From the NCBI RefSeq assembly GCF_023115355.1, contig NZ_CP096022.1:186001-250000 (forward strand): a stretch of DNA of 64,000 nucleotides, given 5' to 3'. A program made the position numbers and the translations under genes. The notes beneath the pieces are model-generated. The model was not told the origin of the DNA, searched no databases, and saw nothing but the letters and a program-made list of their open reading frames with translations. Below, one piece after another: positions 45,480 through 54,018 of the stretch; position 1 is the first letter of the stretch; every line of letters begins with the position of its first letter. The stretch is from Halocatena salina (GTDB lineage: Archaea; Halobacteriota; Halobacteria; Halobacteriales; Haloarculaceae).

Positions 45480-45986
45480 TCATCGTTTTCCCTCGAGCCA
45501 CTGCTGTCCTGCCAGTCCGAACAGCCCGATCGAGCCGATGAGCGACCCTAGACGCAACGCCACTGCCTGCTGTGGGGGACGTGGTTCGATGCGCCAGAGG
45601 ATCACGCGATGATAGCGGCCGTCTTTTTCGACCTGTGTGTATGTCAGGACCGACCAGAGTCGTCGTGTCTCGTTGAATTGCTCGTTCGCCTCGCTCCCGT
45701 TCGGAACGAACGACGCCCATGGTTCCGGCGGACCGTCGACCGGAAAGACCTCAGCTGCATACGATTGTTCGCTTTGCGGAAGCTCCTCGAACCACTGCTG
45801 TGCATCGGATGAAAGGTTCTGATACTGTATCGTCTCGTTTATGGCTGGCTGGGGCTCAGCAGTGCTGTTCGGATCCCGAAGCACTTCCACCGCAGGGTCC
45901 TGTGTGGGCACCGGCGAGACGAGTGGGAAAGCAAACAGCACCAGCGCGAGGATGACCAGGCCACCGAGGCGTCTGCGACGGTTCAT
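45480..45986 (-). CDS. Haloarchaeal anchored protein with signal peptide and C-terminal membrane helix
   Basis: The product has 168 residues. The N-terminus is NRRRRLGGLVILALVLFAFP (basic residues then a hydrophobic helix), a typical export/anchor signal. The middle part is soluble and acidic with IQYQNLSSDAQQWFEELPQS. Near the C-terminus, ALRLGSLIGSIGLFGLAGQQ is a second membrane helix. Its start overlaps the stop of the upstream permease by four bases (ATGA), so they are translationally coupled. The sandwich between two paralogous ABC-2 permeases suggests it is an accessory part of that transporter. I know no function for the family. Confidence 0.7.
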   Translation of the reverse strand: MNRRRRLGGLVILALVLFAFPLVSPVPTQDPAVEVLRDPNSTAEPQPAINETIQYQNLSSDAQQWFEELPQSEQSYAAEVFPVDGPPEPWASFVPNGSEANEQFNETRRLWSVLTYTQVEKDGRYHRVILWRIEPRPPQQAVALRLGSLIGSIGLFGLAGQQWLEGKR

Positions 45987-46807
45987 GAGAGATCACTCCG
46001 TTCGAACCGTAGATACGCCAGTCCGAGGGGAACGATCAGCCACACGCCCAGAATCACCCCTGCGAACCACGGTTCGAGATAGAACGCACCTGAATCGACG
46101 CTGAACGGGGTGACATCCTCGAACGCGTGGCGCGGGTTGAGTCGCTCGATGAGATAGTACCAGTCGGGTAACGCGGAGATCGGTCCGACAGGACTGTTCT
46201 CTGGTGTCCGTTCCACGAACGATTCGAACAGAACGAGCACTGAGTCCCAAAGGAATACGAATAACAGTACGAGTCCGATCGCTCCCCACATCGCCATCAT
46301 CGACGACCGCATCGCCGTGGAGAACGCCATGGCGATCGCCACGAACACTACCCCAATGATCGCCGTCTTCACGGCAGCGATCGCATACACCGACACGGAG
46401 AACAGATCCGAACTGGCGGCGAACTGGATCCCAACGACGGCGAAGCCGGCGAGAACCGAGAGGACCACCACAGCTGATCGACCAAGGAACTTGCCGAGCA
46501 CGACGTCCCGTCGCGTGTGTGGCAACGTGAGCAACAGTTTGAGACTGCCCGATTCGCGCTCTCCGACGATCGCCTTGTAGCCCAACATCGTTCCCAGGAC
46601 CGGGACGAGGATAGTCAGCTGTGTGGTGATCCACGAGACGACATCCTCGGCGGTCCTAAGTTCCGTCGTCTGGGCCTCCTGAGCAACGTACAGTTGAAAG
46701 TACACCAGCACCGCCAACGCCACTGCAAACAGCGTTGTCATCACTATCAGCGCCCGCGATTTGACCGCGTCCTCAAACTCCTTTCTGGCGACCGTGAGCG
46801 TACCCAC
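45983..46807 (-). CDS. ABC-2 type membrane permease (NosY-like), copy A
   Basis: The product has 274 residues from GTG 46807, with six membrane segments. LGYKAIVGERESGSLKLLLT and TRRDVVLGKFLGRSAVVVL are nearly identical to copy B at 44624-45442, and MAFSTAMRSSMMA and LAYLRFERSDLS also match. The N-terminus TLTVARKEFEDAVKSRALIV is the usual amphipathic lead-in. It is the first gene of the minus-strand operon (permease A, anchored protein, permease B). The dimeric pump may be a heterodimer of the two copies with an ATPase encoded elsewhere. Confidence 0.85.
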   Translation of the reverse strand: MGTLTVARKEFEDAVKSRALIVMTTLFAVALAVLVYFQLYVAQEAQTTELRTAEDVVSWITTQLTILVPVLGTMLGYKAIVGERESGSLKLLLTLPHTRRDVVLGKFLGRSAVVVLSVLAGFAVVGIQFAASSDLFSVSVYAIAAVKTAIIGVVFVAIAMAFSTAMRSSMMAMWGAIGLVLLFVFLWDSVLVLFESFVERTPENSPVGPISALPDWYYLIERLNPRHAFEDVTPFSVDSGAFYLEPWFAGVILGVWLIVPLGLAYLRFERSDLS

Positions 46808-47085
46808 CGTCGATCACCCCTCGCTCCATCGACTATACAGAATTGATATTATCATTGTTGGGTTGTGATAGGAGAAATACTATGAATGTTCCGATCTAAA
46901 TGCCCTCGTCAAGGACTTAGCACACTGTTCCGAACAGATTACATTGTACATTTATTATTACGGGAGTAATTCACGATCGGCCCATTCGCGATGTTGAACC
47001 CACACATTACTTGTCGATCGAATACCATTGACGGCCATGCAACAGTTCCTATTCGATCATTTACTGCTTTCGAGGTGGTGTTGAG

Positions 47086-47673
47086 ATGTGGCCGTGGTCA
47101 CACGCAGCAGTGGGCTATCTCTGTTACTCGCTTGGCACGCGTCTCGTCGGTCGGTACCCGACAGTGGGACCGACAGCTGCCGTGTTGTTCGGCGCGCTCC
47201 TTCCGGATCTGGTCGACAAGCCGCTTGCGTGGGTGTTCGGACTGGTTCCACAGGGATACGCGGTCGCCCATTCGGTACTGGTCGCCGTACCAGTGGGAAT
47301 CGGTGCAGTCGTCTTGGCTCACCAGCGCGCCCGTCGCCCGCTGGGCATCACGTTCGCCGCCGGCTACTGGTCGCATCTACTGGGTGACGTGGTGTTCGGG
47401 TGGTTACAGGCGAATCCGCACGCGCTGGGGCGCGTGCTCTGGCCGACCGTCACGCTGCCACCGTACGACCGGCCGGTGGTCGCCCGCCTCGGCGAGTACG
47501 TTTCGGTGTTCACTGGCTCCCAGACGACGGCCGACGCGATGACCGTGATCCTCGGGGCGAGCGTGGTTTACATCACGGTCGGCGTTTGGTTCGTCGACGG
47601 TCGGCCCGGGCTGGCCCCGATCAGGCGAACGCTAGAACGGTCTTACGACGAGTCACCCGAGTACGACGAGTGA
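47086..47673 (+). CDS. YdjM/LexA-binding-like membrane-bound metal-dependent hydrolase
   Basis: The product has 195 residues. It has the pattern of the inner-membrane metal-dependent hydrolase family (YdjM/DUF457): WSHAAVGYLCYSLGTRL at the N-terminus, GALLPDLVDKPLAW as the metal motif (LPDxxDK), then AHSVLVAVPVGIGAVVLAHQ and ITFAAGYWSHLLGDVVFGW with more His/Asp ligands (YWSHLLGD). Four or five membrane helices are visible. The family is related to lipid phosphatase-like hydrolases, but the substrates are unknown. GAGGTGGTGTTGAG just before ATG 47086 is a possible ribosome-binding site. It is divergent from the ABC-2 operon. Confidence 0.75.
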   Translation: MWPWSHAAVGYLCYSLGTRLVGRYPTVGPTAAVLFGALLPDLVDKPLAWVFGLVPQGYAVAHSVLVAVPVGIGAVVLAHQRARRPLGITFAAGYWSHLLGDVVFGWLQANPHALGRVLWPTVTLPPYDRPVVARLGEYVSVFTGSQTTADAMTVILGASVVYITVGVWFVDGRPGLAPIRRTLERSYDESPEYDE

Positions 47674-47804
47674 CTTCATGGCTTCGCCTACAGAGACTTG
47701 CTGATGACAGCACTGATCCCGTGGTCAAGTATTTCTTCGCGGCAGTGACCTGACCATGCCGTCAAACGGACGGACCCCCTCGACGGCACATCAGAGAGCA
47801 GAAC

Positions 47805-48890
47805 TTACTGGTCGTCATCAGGCACGTTAGTGTCCTCGTACTGGGTAACGTATTCATCGGAGAGGTCCCAACTCACTCCGACCTCCTGACGGATGTCCGC
47901 AACAGTCTCGGGATTGAACTGAGATGAAATCGTGGCCCTCTGAAGGATTTCTAGCATCGTCCATTGATCAACGTTAGCGAGTTCGGCTGCCTTATCGATC
48001 GAGACCTCGCCAAGGGCGTACTGCCCGACTGCATAGGCGAGGGCATCCTCGGCAGTCCCATTCGGTGAAGCATCCGATCGAGCCATTACTCCCTTGATCT
48101 CCTTTAGGAGATATCGTGCCTGGACACGAAGTGTGACGTCGGAAAGATAATAGAGTGTGCCGAGATCTTCGTCCGGAACTGACACTGGCTCAAAAGACGA
48201 GTCCTGTAGATGTTGTATCCCTCTGGCTAAGACAATGGGGGAAACACAAAAGAGCCGCTGACGAACCGCGGCCCACGTGTGTGCATCGGTCAGATCGACC
48301 GATTCGAACGCGACGATCGAACCCGCGTCGAGTTTCGGTGTCAACTGTTGTAGTGTTACACCACCTTGAGGTGCATCGTGAAGAAATTCCCACAATCCTG
48401 CTGGCGTCCCGCGATACCGCCGAATGTCACCGTGATGGAAACTCAACACCCCATACTGTGGTCGGCTCAGAATATCACCCTGAAGAATACCCACCCGGTA
48501 ATGGACCACGACATCGCACGTCTTCGCGATCGTCTTGACGACGTCAGACGGAATGGTAACACCGATCTGCTCCGCCGGTTGTGCTTGACACTGGATACAC
48601 GGTACCGAGGCCGACCAGTCGGTCGCAGAGAGCGCTGTAAACGTTTGTGGATCTCTTCGGATGATATTTTTCATCGTTTTTATACCGCTATTGTAATATC
48701 CCTTTAACTGATGTGTAATGCTGGTCTGCCCGGATAAACCCTTGTCCGGGCCGGTCGCGTGGACAACGAGTGAGAGCTCTGCATTCGTGGCTCGCATCAT
48801 CGCTCGTACTGATGCGACCATCCAGTCCGCGATCTTTCGCCGACCTGTGAGGAAGCATACCTGAAGGGGTGTGCTAGACGACATGGCCAT
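47805..48890 (-). CDS. Formyltransferase-domain protein with C-terminal UPF0175-type domain
   Basis: The product has 361 residues. The N-terminal two thirds resemble the formyl-THF-dependent formyltransferase fold: CDVVVHYRVGILQGDILSRP, then SFHHGDIRRYRGTPAGLWEF with the catalytic His but Ser for the usual Asn of NxHPS, and LTPKLDAGSIVAFESV with the conserved Asp. The last 90 residues (AYAVGQYALGEVSIDKAAEL, then ANVDQWTMLEILQRATI) match the UPF0175 helix-turn-helix pattern, often found in antitoxin-like small proteins. The enzyme part could formylate an amino-sugar. The combination with UPF0175 is odd and may give DNA or protein binding. AT-rich DNA surrounds the gene. Confidence 0.65.
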   Translation of the reverse strand: MAMSSSTPLQVCFLTGRRKIADWMVASVRAMMRATNAELSLVVHATGPDKGLSGQTSITHQLKGYYNSGIKTMKNIIRRDPQTFTALSATDWSASVPCIQCQAQPAEQIGVTIPSDVVKTIAKTCDVVVHYRVGILQGDILSRPQYGVLSFHHGDIRRYRGTPAGLWEFLHDAPQGGVTLQQLTPKLDAGSIVAFESVDLTDAHTWAAVRQRLFCVSPIVLARGIQHLQDSSFEPVSVPDEDLGTLYYLSDVTLRVQARYLLKEIKGVMARSDASPNGTAEDALAYAVGQYALGEVSIDKAAELANVDQWTMLEILQRATISSQFNPETVADIRQEVGVSWDLSDEYVTQYEDTNVPDDDQ

Positions 48891-49521
48891 TCAGCGATCT
48901 TAATGGCGTAGATACCGATAGTTAATCACCGCCAAGATGCATTATATATAAATTTATTTTTATAAGAATATAAGAAAAATATTATTTTTATATATTATGA
49001 TCATGTTGTATTTTTAATGGTTTATGTCGCGTGGTACGGTCGTGATCGCGCTGTTCACAATATCTAAAATCGCGTGTACTATCGCCTGTTATCCCGCACT
49101 TCCCGATCATGTAAGGAGATAATCTCAGTTTCTATCATTGCACGACTGAAATCGGCGCTCTCAGACCAGCAGATATCCGATCGTTATGATCCGTTACGAT
49201 ACCGTTTTCTCAGACCGGTGGTAACGGAGTAGACTTAGTTAGCTAGGAACTGTGACCCAACTTCCGGAGTACCGATCTCATAACGACCCCATTCGAAATC
49301 CTTACCCCTATATTTATAAAATAAAATATATTTGTTCCAGAACTAACGACTCATCGAGACGGTAGCTATCGGATCTGACTGGTACGTATTCCTAATAGGA
49401 TCAGTTCTCTCCGTTCCGGTCAGTCGTATTCATGTTTCTGTCCGATACCACTCTTAGAAGCATTCGAATCGTTCGAACGAGGGCTGCTATCAGAGACGGT
49501 TCCCAACCAGCGCAAGTGAGT
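48891..49521. other. Gene-free AT-rich spacer
   Basis: Positions 48935-49020 and 49305-49340 are almost entirely A/T (TATAAATTTATTTTTATAAG and similar). No gene, RNA gene or repeat array was identified. A small minus-strand frame at 49401-49592 overlaps the end of the SDR gene and has no homology. Confidence 0.5.
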
Positions 49522-50268
49522 TCAGTGCATTGCGTCACCGCCGTCGGGACTGAGCGTCTGTCCCGTGTAGTAGTCACCGCCGTCTCCAGCAAGCAGTACC
49601 GCCGTGGGCACGACTTCGTCTATGGTTCCAATCCGCCCGAGTGGTACCTCGGCTTTCTTATTCTCACGCCACTCGTCGCTTGTGTCATCGAGGAGATCTG
49701 TTTCGATGGGACCGGGCGCGATGGCATTGACCTGAACGTCTGGCGCAACTTCACGAGCGAGCGCACGGGTGAAGGCAATAACCCCACCCTTCGCAGCCGA
49801 GTAGTGGGTGAGTTCTGTGGCACCCTTGAACCCCAACTGTGATGCAATATTAATGATCCTGCCTTCGCCTTGGTCAAGCATGTCCCCGATGACGAAGCGC
49901 GTAACCAAGAATGTGCCCCGGAGGTCGACCGAAATAGTCTGGTCCCATGTCTCGACATCCATCTCTGCAAGCGTCGACGGTTTGAGGATGCCAGCATTGT
50001 TCACTAGTACATCGATGCCGCCGAACTCCTCCGTAACCGTCTCGACGAGTTCCTTAGCCTCCATTTCTTCACTCACATCAGCCTGTACAGCGGTAGCAGT
50101 ACTGCCTTCGTTCTCGATGGTTTCGACGGTCTCTTCGGCGGCCTCGTCGTTCGAATGGTAGTTCACCGCCACTGTAGCGCCCTCACGACCGAATGCTTCC
50201 GCTATACCGCGTCCAATGCTTCTCGATGCTCCGGTAATTAAGGCCGATTTGTCGTCGAGAGATCCCAT
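49522..50268 (-). CDS. Short-chain dehydrogenase/reductase, FabG/3-oxoacyl reductase-like
   Basis: The product is a 248-residue classical SDR. TGASRSIGRGIAEAFGREGA is the cofactor loop. VAVNYHSNDE follows, a basic/small pattern compatible with NADP. DVSEE, VNNAG, IINIASQLGFKGATELTHYS and the YSAAK Tyr-x3-Lys complete the active site. PGPIETDLLDDTSDEWRENK is the mobile substrate lid and the C-terminus is GQTLSPDGGDAMH. It may be a ketoreductase or sugar dehydrogenase; no partner genes define a pathway. TTTAAC lies about 27 bases before ATG 50268. A decayed TetR gene lies upstream on the other strand, which may once have controlled it. Confidence 0.82.
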   Translation of the reverse strand: MGSLDDKSALITGASRSIGRGIAEAFGREGATVAVNYHSNDEAAEETVETIENEGSTATAVQADVSEEMEAKELVETVTEEFGGIDVLVNNAGILKPSTLAEMDVETWDQTISVDLRGTFLVTRFVIGDMLDQGEGRIINIASQLGFKGATELTHYSAAKGGVIAFTRALAREVAPDVQVNAIAPGPIETDLLDDTSDEWRENKKAEVPLGRIGTIDEVVPTAVLLAGDGGDYYTGQTLSPDGGDAMH

Positions 50269-50335
50269 GGTGTCCCTACGCGATTAAACACTGTTAAAGT
50301 CCACCCAGCGAATTAGTGTCCCAAGAGTACACAGC

Positions 50336-50541
50336 TAGTACGAACGTCGTTCGATGGACAGCACGGAGATCGACGAAGATTTCGGTAGTGCTCTCAACTC
50401 CGTATCGAGAAACTGGTTCCACTCCAGATGAACGACAAAACGTTTCAAGGCCACAAAGTACTGAGCGGGTTGCACTCGCAAGCCACGAGAAACGATGGCC
50501 GTTCGTGAAACGTTGACCGAGATCAACAACCATTTGATAAT
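50336..50541 (+). pseudogene. Decayed TetR regulator, homologous to the one at the left edge
   Basis: The frame from 50417 gives VPLQMNDKTFQGHKVLSGLH and SQATRND, closely matching VPLRMNDEEFQGQRVLIELR and SQATRND at the left edge of the window. After RND the frame is lost, but a one-base shift restores AVRETLTEINNHL, matching AFREKFTEINELL. Upstream, STEIDEDFGS is in another frame. At least two frameshifts and missing N- and C-terminal parts make it non-functional. The surviving part covers the middle of the ligand-binding domain. Confidence 0.65.
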
Positions 50542-50596
50542 AACATATTTCCCCTCAAATCTTTGAAGCCGAGTCCGTCGTATTTTCGAAATCAGT

Positions 50597-52375
50597 ATGA
50601 CCCAGAATACGACTTCGATCGGTCAATGGCGGTCTCTCGACGGGCGTGTCGCTAGCCACGAGAAAGGAGACCTCGATCTGATGTTCACGCACGTCAGTGA
50701 CTTACACGGGCAATTGACATCTCGACATCAAATTTACTATGATAACCCGACATCGGCTCCCAGCTTCGAATTCGGGGACGATGACCGCACCATCGAGCAG
50801 ACTGGCGGCGTCCCGGTACTGGCGGCGAAACTCGCTGAGCTTCGGGCCGACAACGACGTGTATACACTAATGAGCGGTGACACGTTTCACGGCTCAGCCG
50901 TGACGACGTACACTAACGGGCGGGCAATGCTCGAACCGATCAACGAACACATCAATCCCGACATCTACGTTCCCGGTAACTGGGACTACTCGAACGAGGC
51001 GGCCGAGGATGGTAACTTCACGGACCTGATGGACGCTCTTAACGCACCCATCCTTGCGAACAATCTGTACGATTGGAAGACCGACGAGCGCCTGTATGAC
51101 GCGTACAGAATCCTCGACAGCGGTGGACTCTCAGTCGGCGTCGTCGGCATGACGAACGTCTACGTCGACCGTATGGCACCTGCGTTCTACGAGGGAAAAT
51201 ACCGGTTTGGGAAACATCCTGCACTCCTCGAAGAATCGGCGCAAGCTGCCCGCGAGGACGGTGCGGACATCGTCGTCGCAGTCACCGAAATCGGTCTTCC
51301 GTGGATGGTCCAAGCCGCGAAAGACTGCGAGAACATCGACGTGATGTTCAGCGCACACACCCACGAGTACACCTACAATCCTATCGTCGTCTCGGAGACT
51401 GAGACGATCGTTGTCGAGTCGGGGATGGGCGAGGCGCTCGGCCGGGTCGACATCCGCGTGCAGGACGGAGAAGTACAGTTCCGCCATCACCTCTACTGTC
51501 TGACCGAAGGTAGTGATGAGACTCCGGATCCGGATCCCAATGCCGAGGCGACGATCGAAGAGATTCTCGCCCCGTTCTACGAGGATGATCCGGAGTTCGA
51601 GCGGGGAGCCGGGACGCTCGACCGACCACTCGATACGGTCGTTGGAGAGACAGAAACACCGCTTTACCGACAGACATTCCTCGAGAGCGCGTGGAATACG
51701 CTGTTCAACGACGCCCTTCAAACACACTTCGACACCGATCTCGCGGTCTCCCATGGGTTCCGATACGGGACTGCCATCCCATCCGGAGAGATCACGTCCG
51801 GTCAGCTGTACACGTTCTTTCCGATGACGGCGCCCGTCGTCCGCGGCATCGCCTACGGTCAGCAGCTCACATCCCATATGGAGGCATTTCTCGACGACAA
51901 CTTCACGCCGTATCCATACAACCAAGAGGACGGTCGCGTCCGAAATTTCTCTTCGAACGTCGAGGTGACCATCGATCCGACTGCCAAACAGGGCCGCCGG
52001 CTAGTCGAGATGTGTATCGACAGCGAACCAGTCGATCCCGAGGAAACGTACTCGGTGGCGACGTTCCGTCGTCCTGGCGATCCCGAGCGCGACCTTGGCA
52101 ACTGTGGGTTTCCCTTTCAAGACGTCGAGGTCGACGAGACCATCCCGGTCGATGTCATTATCGACTACCTTACGGACAACTCGCCGATCGACTACGAGGT
52201 AATGGGACTCGTCCAGACTGCAGACGATGGCGGTCGGGCACAGAACACACCCGCCGACGGACCGTACCCGTTCATCCAACCGGGAGTCGACTACGACGAT
52301 GACAAGACGTACTGCGAAACGTCGATGATTCCCCGCGGAAACGTCTTTCCCGATACGGGACGGAACATCCGATAG
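50597..52375 (+). CDS. SoxB/5'-nucleotidase-like metallophosphoesterase
   Basis: The product has 592 residues. The N-terminal metallophosphoesterase domain shows VSDLHGQL (first metal pair), MSGDTFHGSAVT, YVPGNWDYS (for GNHD/E) and MFSAHTHEYT (second-site His pair). The C-terminal 5'-nucleotidase domain (about residues 340-560) includes AVSHGFRYG, YTFFPMTAPVVRGIAYGQQL and ATFRRPGDPERDLG. The order and the Trp in GNWD resemble SoxB-type thiosulfohydrolases as well as UshA-like nucleotidases. No signal peptide or Tat motif is present, unlike SoxB and UshA, so it works in the cytoplasm. It is not next to other sox genes. Function could be nucleotide hydrolysis or sulfur-related. Confidence 0.78.
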   Translation: MTQNTTSIGQWRSLDGRVASHEKGDLDLMFTHVSDLHGQLTSRHQIYYDNPTSAPSFEFGDDDRTIEQTGGVPVLAAKLAELRADNDVYTLMSGDTFHGSAVTTYTNGRAMLEPINEHINPDIYVPGNWDYSNEAAEDGNFTDLMDALNAPILANNLYDWKTDERLYDAYRILDSGGLSVGVVGMTNVYVDRMAPAFYEGKYRFGKHPALLEESAQAAREDGADIVVAVTEIGLPWMVQAAKDCENIDVMFSAHTHEYTYNPIVVSETETIVVESGMGEALGRVDIRVQDGEVQFRHHLYCLTEGSDETPDPDPNAEATIEEILAPFYEDDPEFERGAGTLDRPLDTVVGETETPLYRQTFLESAWNTLFNDALQTHFDTDLAVSHGFRYGTAIPSGEITSGQLYTFFPMTAPVVRGIAYGQQLTSHMEAFLDDNFTPYPYNQEDGRVRNFSSNVEVTIDPTAKQGRRLVEMCIDSEPVDPEETYSVATFRRPGDPERDLGNCGFPFQDVEVDETIPVDVIIDYLTDNSPIDYEVMGLVQTADDGGRAQNTPADGPYPFIQPGVDYDDDKTYCETSMIPRGNVFPDTGRNIR

Positions 52376-52540
52376 CGACGTCAGTAACCGATGGCGGTAG
52401 TGACACATACCTCCTTCAAAGAGACCGAGTCAGACACGGGTGGAGATGCTCGCGCTATCCGTATTGAACCGTTCTCTGAAAGATACAGTGAATGCGGTGG
52501 TGTACATTCCAAAGGAACAGTGACTGTTCCAGACATCAGG

Positions 52541-52548
52541 TATTATAC
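52541..52548 (+). promoter_or_regulatory. TATA element of the exonuclease-helicase operon
   Basis: TATTATAC is centred 27 bases before ATG 52572, fixing the start at that ATG and implying a leaderless transcript. Confidence 0.55.
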
Positions 52549-52571
52549 AGGGAGAGTACAGACAGTAATCC

Positions 52572-54011
52572 ATGTCGTCGGTTGCTACTGCTCGGCTCGC
52601 GTGTGTATCGCCCCTGTTCGTCGAGCAGGCAACAAGGATGGAACGGGACGATTGGCTCTCCTATTTCGATCCTGCTGTCGTCCTCTTGACGGGGGGTGCT
52701 GCCGCTCCACAGGCAACGAACATTCTTCAGGAATGTCTCGAAGGATCAATTCTTTTTTCTCCGCAGAGCACCGCTGTGTGTGGTCCACATACCATTAATG
52801 GAGTTCAGTTCGTGTTCGCCCCCACAACGCAGGTACTTGTGGAGTTCCCAGCGTACGAGCACACTGATCTCGATCCGGACACTCCGACTTACGTCGTTAG
52901 CGGACTGCTCGAATTGGATGTAGACACGACGACGCTATCAGCTACACTCGTCGGTCGGGAGGAGTACGTGGCTCGGCTTGCATCAGATCGTCTCGACGGC
53001 AATTACGTTCACATCTCGACGCGGCTCCCTGCGAACTATCACCGTGAATGGAACGGCTTGACCGTCGTTGGGTGTGGTGCTGACGCTGGGATCGACGGGA
53101 CACCGTTGGCTGCCCTCGACTGCCGAGCAGACGGACGAGTACTTACGCATGAACTGGACCGAACCCATCTCGGCATCCGTGCACTAGACGGCGTCGGTCG
53201 CCACCGCTCCCAGCAGCTGCGCGAGGCAGGACACGTTTCGCGGGAATCGATCGCCGACGCGAATCGAGATACCCTCACCGATATCCGAGGCATCAGTCAC
53301 GCGACTGCCGAGCGAATTCAGAACAGTGCTCGGGCGATCACTCACGGGACGATCGTCCGCGAATCCGATACGCCACTCCCGAACGGCAAACCGATCTACA
53401 TCGACATCGAAACGGATGGACTCTCTCCCACGATCACGTGGCTCATTGGCGTCCTCGATGGTGCAGCCGACGACGGAACTTACCGCTCGTTCGTTCAGCG
53501 CGATCCCGACGAGCCGGGAGGAGCGATCGAGGCGTTCATGACTTGGTACACAGACCACGCTCATCCCCGCCCGGTCGTGGCGTACAACGGCTGGACATTC
53601 GATTTCACGGTGATTCACGAGCACATCACCGAACACTGTCCCCACTACGAAACCGACTGGACCAGCACCTACCGGTTCGATCCGTATCGGTGGGCCATCG
53701 AGGAGGGCAACGCGGTCCTGCCGGGTCGAACGAATGCCCTTGAGGACGTCGCTGCTGCGCTGGGCTACGAACGAGCCGAGACCGGACTAACTGGAGCTGC
53801 CGTCGCGCGGGCTTACCAGCAGTGGATGGCCGACCGCTCGCCGGCGACCGAACCCGACTGGGATCGTTTCACCGCCTACTGTGAAGACGACGTGCGGGCG
53901 TTGGCCGTCATCTACGAAGCACTCGACGCCAGCGGCCGGATCGTCTCCGACGGCGAACCACCGCGTCCCATGAGCGAAACGACCACTCAAGCAACGCTCT
54001 CGGACTGGTAA
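52572..54011 (+). CDS. RNase H-like 3'-5' exonuclease with helix-hairpin-helix (YprB/MrfB-like)
   Basis: The product has 479 residues. The middle part has two helix-hairpin-helix-like repeats (RALDGVGRHRSQQLREAGHV, then LTDIRGISHATAERIQNSAR) that would bind DNA. The C-terminal 200 residues are a DEDDy exonuclease: IYIDIETDGLSPTITWLIGV (Asp, Glu), VAYNGWTFDFTVIHEHI (Asp), and AYCEDDVRALAVIYEAL (Tyr-x3-Asp). The N-terminal 230 residues are unassigned. Together with the helicase 7 bases downstream it resembles YprB-YprA of Bacillus (MrfB-MrfA), which act in repair of mitomycin C cross-links. The leaderless TATA element at 52541-52548 fixes the start. Closest role: DNA-damage nuclease. Confidence 0.75.
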   Translation: MSSVATARLACVSPLFVEQATRMERDDWLSYFDPAVVLLTGGAAAPQATNILQECLEGSILFSPQSTAVCGPHTINGVQFVFAPTTQVLVEFPAYEHTDLDPDTPTYVVSGLLELDVDTTTLSATLVGREEYVARLASDRLDGNYVHISTRLPANYHREWNGLTVVGCGADAGIDGTPLAALDCRADGRVLTHELDRTHLGIRALDGVGRHRSQQLREAGHVSRESIADANRDTLTDIRGISHATAERIQNSARAITHGTIVRESDTPLPNGKPIYIDIETDGLSPTITWLIGVLDGAADDGTYRSFVQRDPDEPGGAIEAFMTWYTDHAHPRPVVAYNGWTFDFTVIHEHITEHCPHYETDWTSTYRFDPYRWAIEEGNAVLPGRTNALEDVAAALGYERAETGLTGAAVARAYQQWMADRSPATEPDWDRFTAYCEDDVRALAVIYEALDASGRIVSDGEPPRPMSETTTQATLSDW

Positions 54012-54018
54012 ACGAGTT

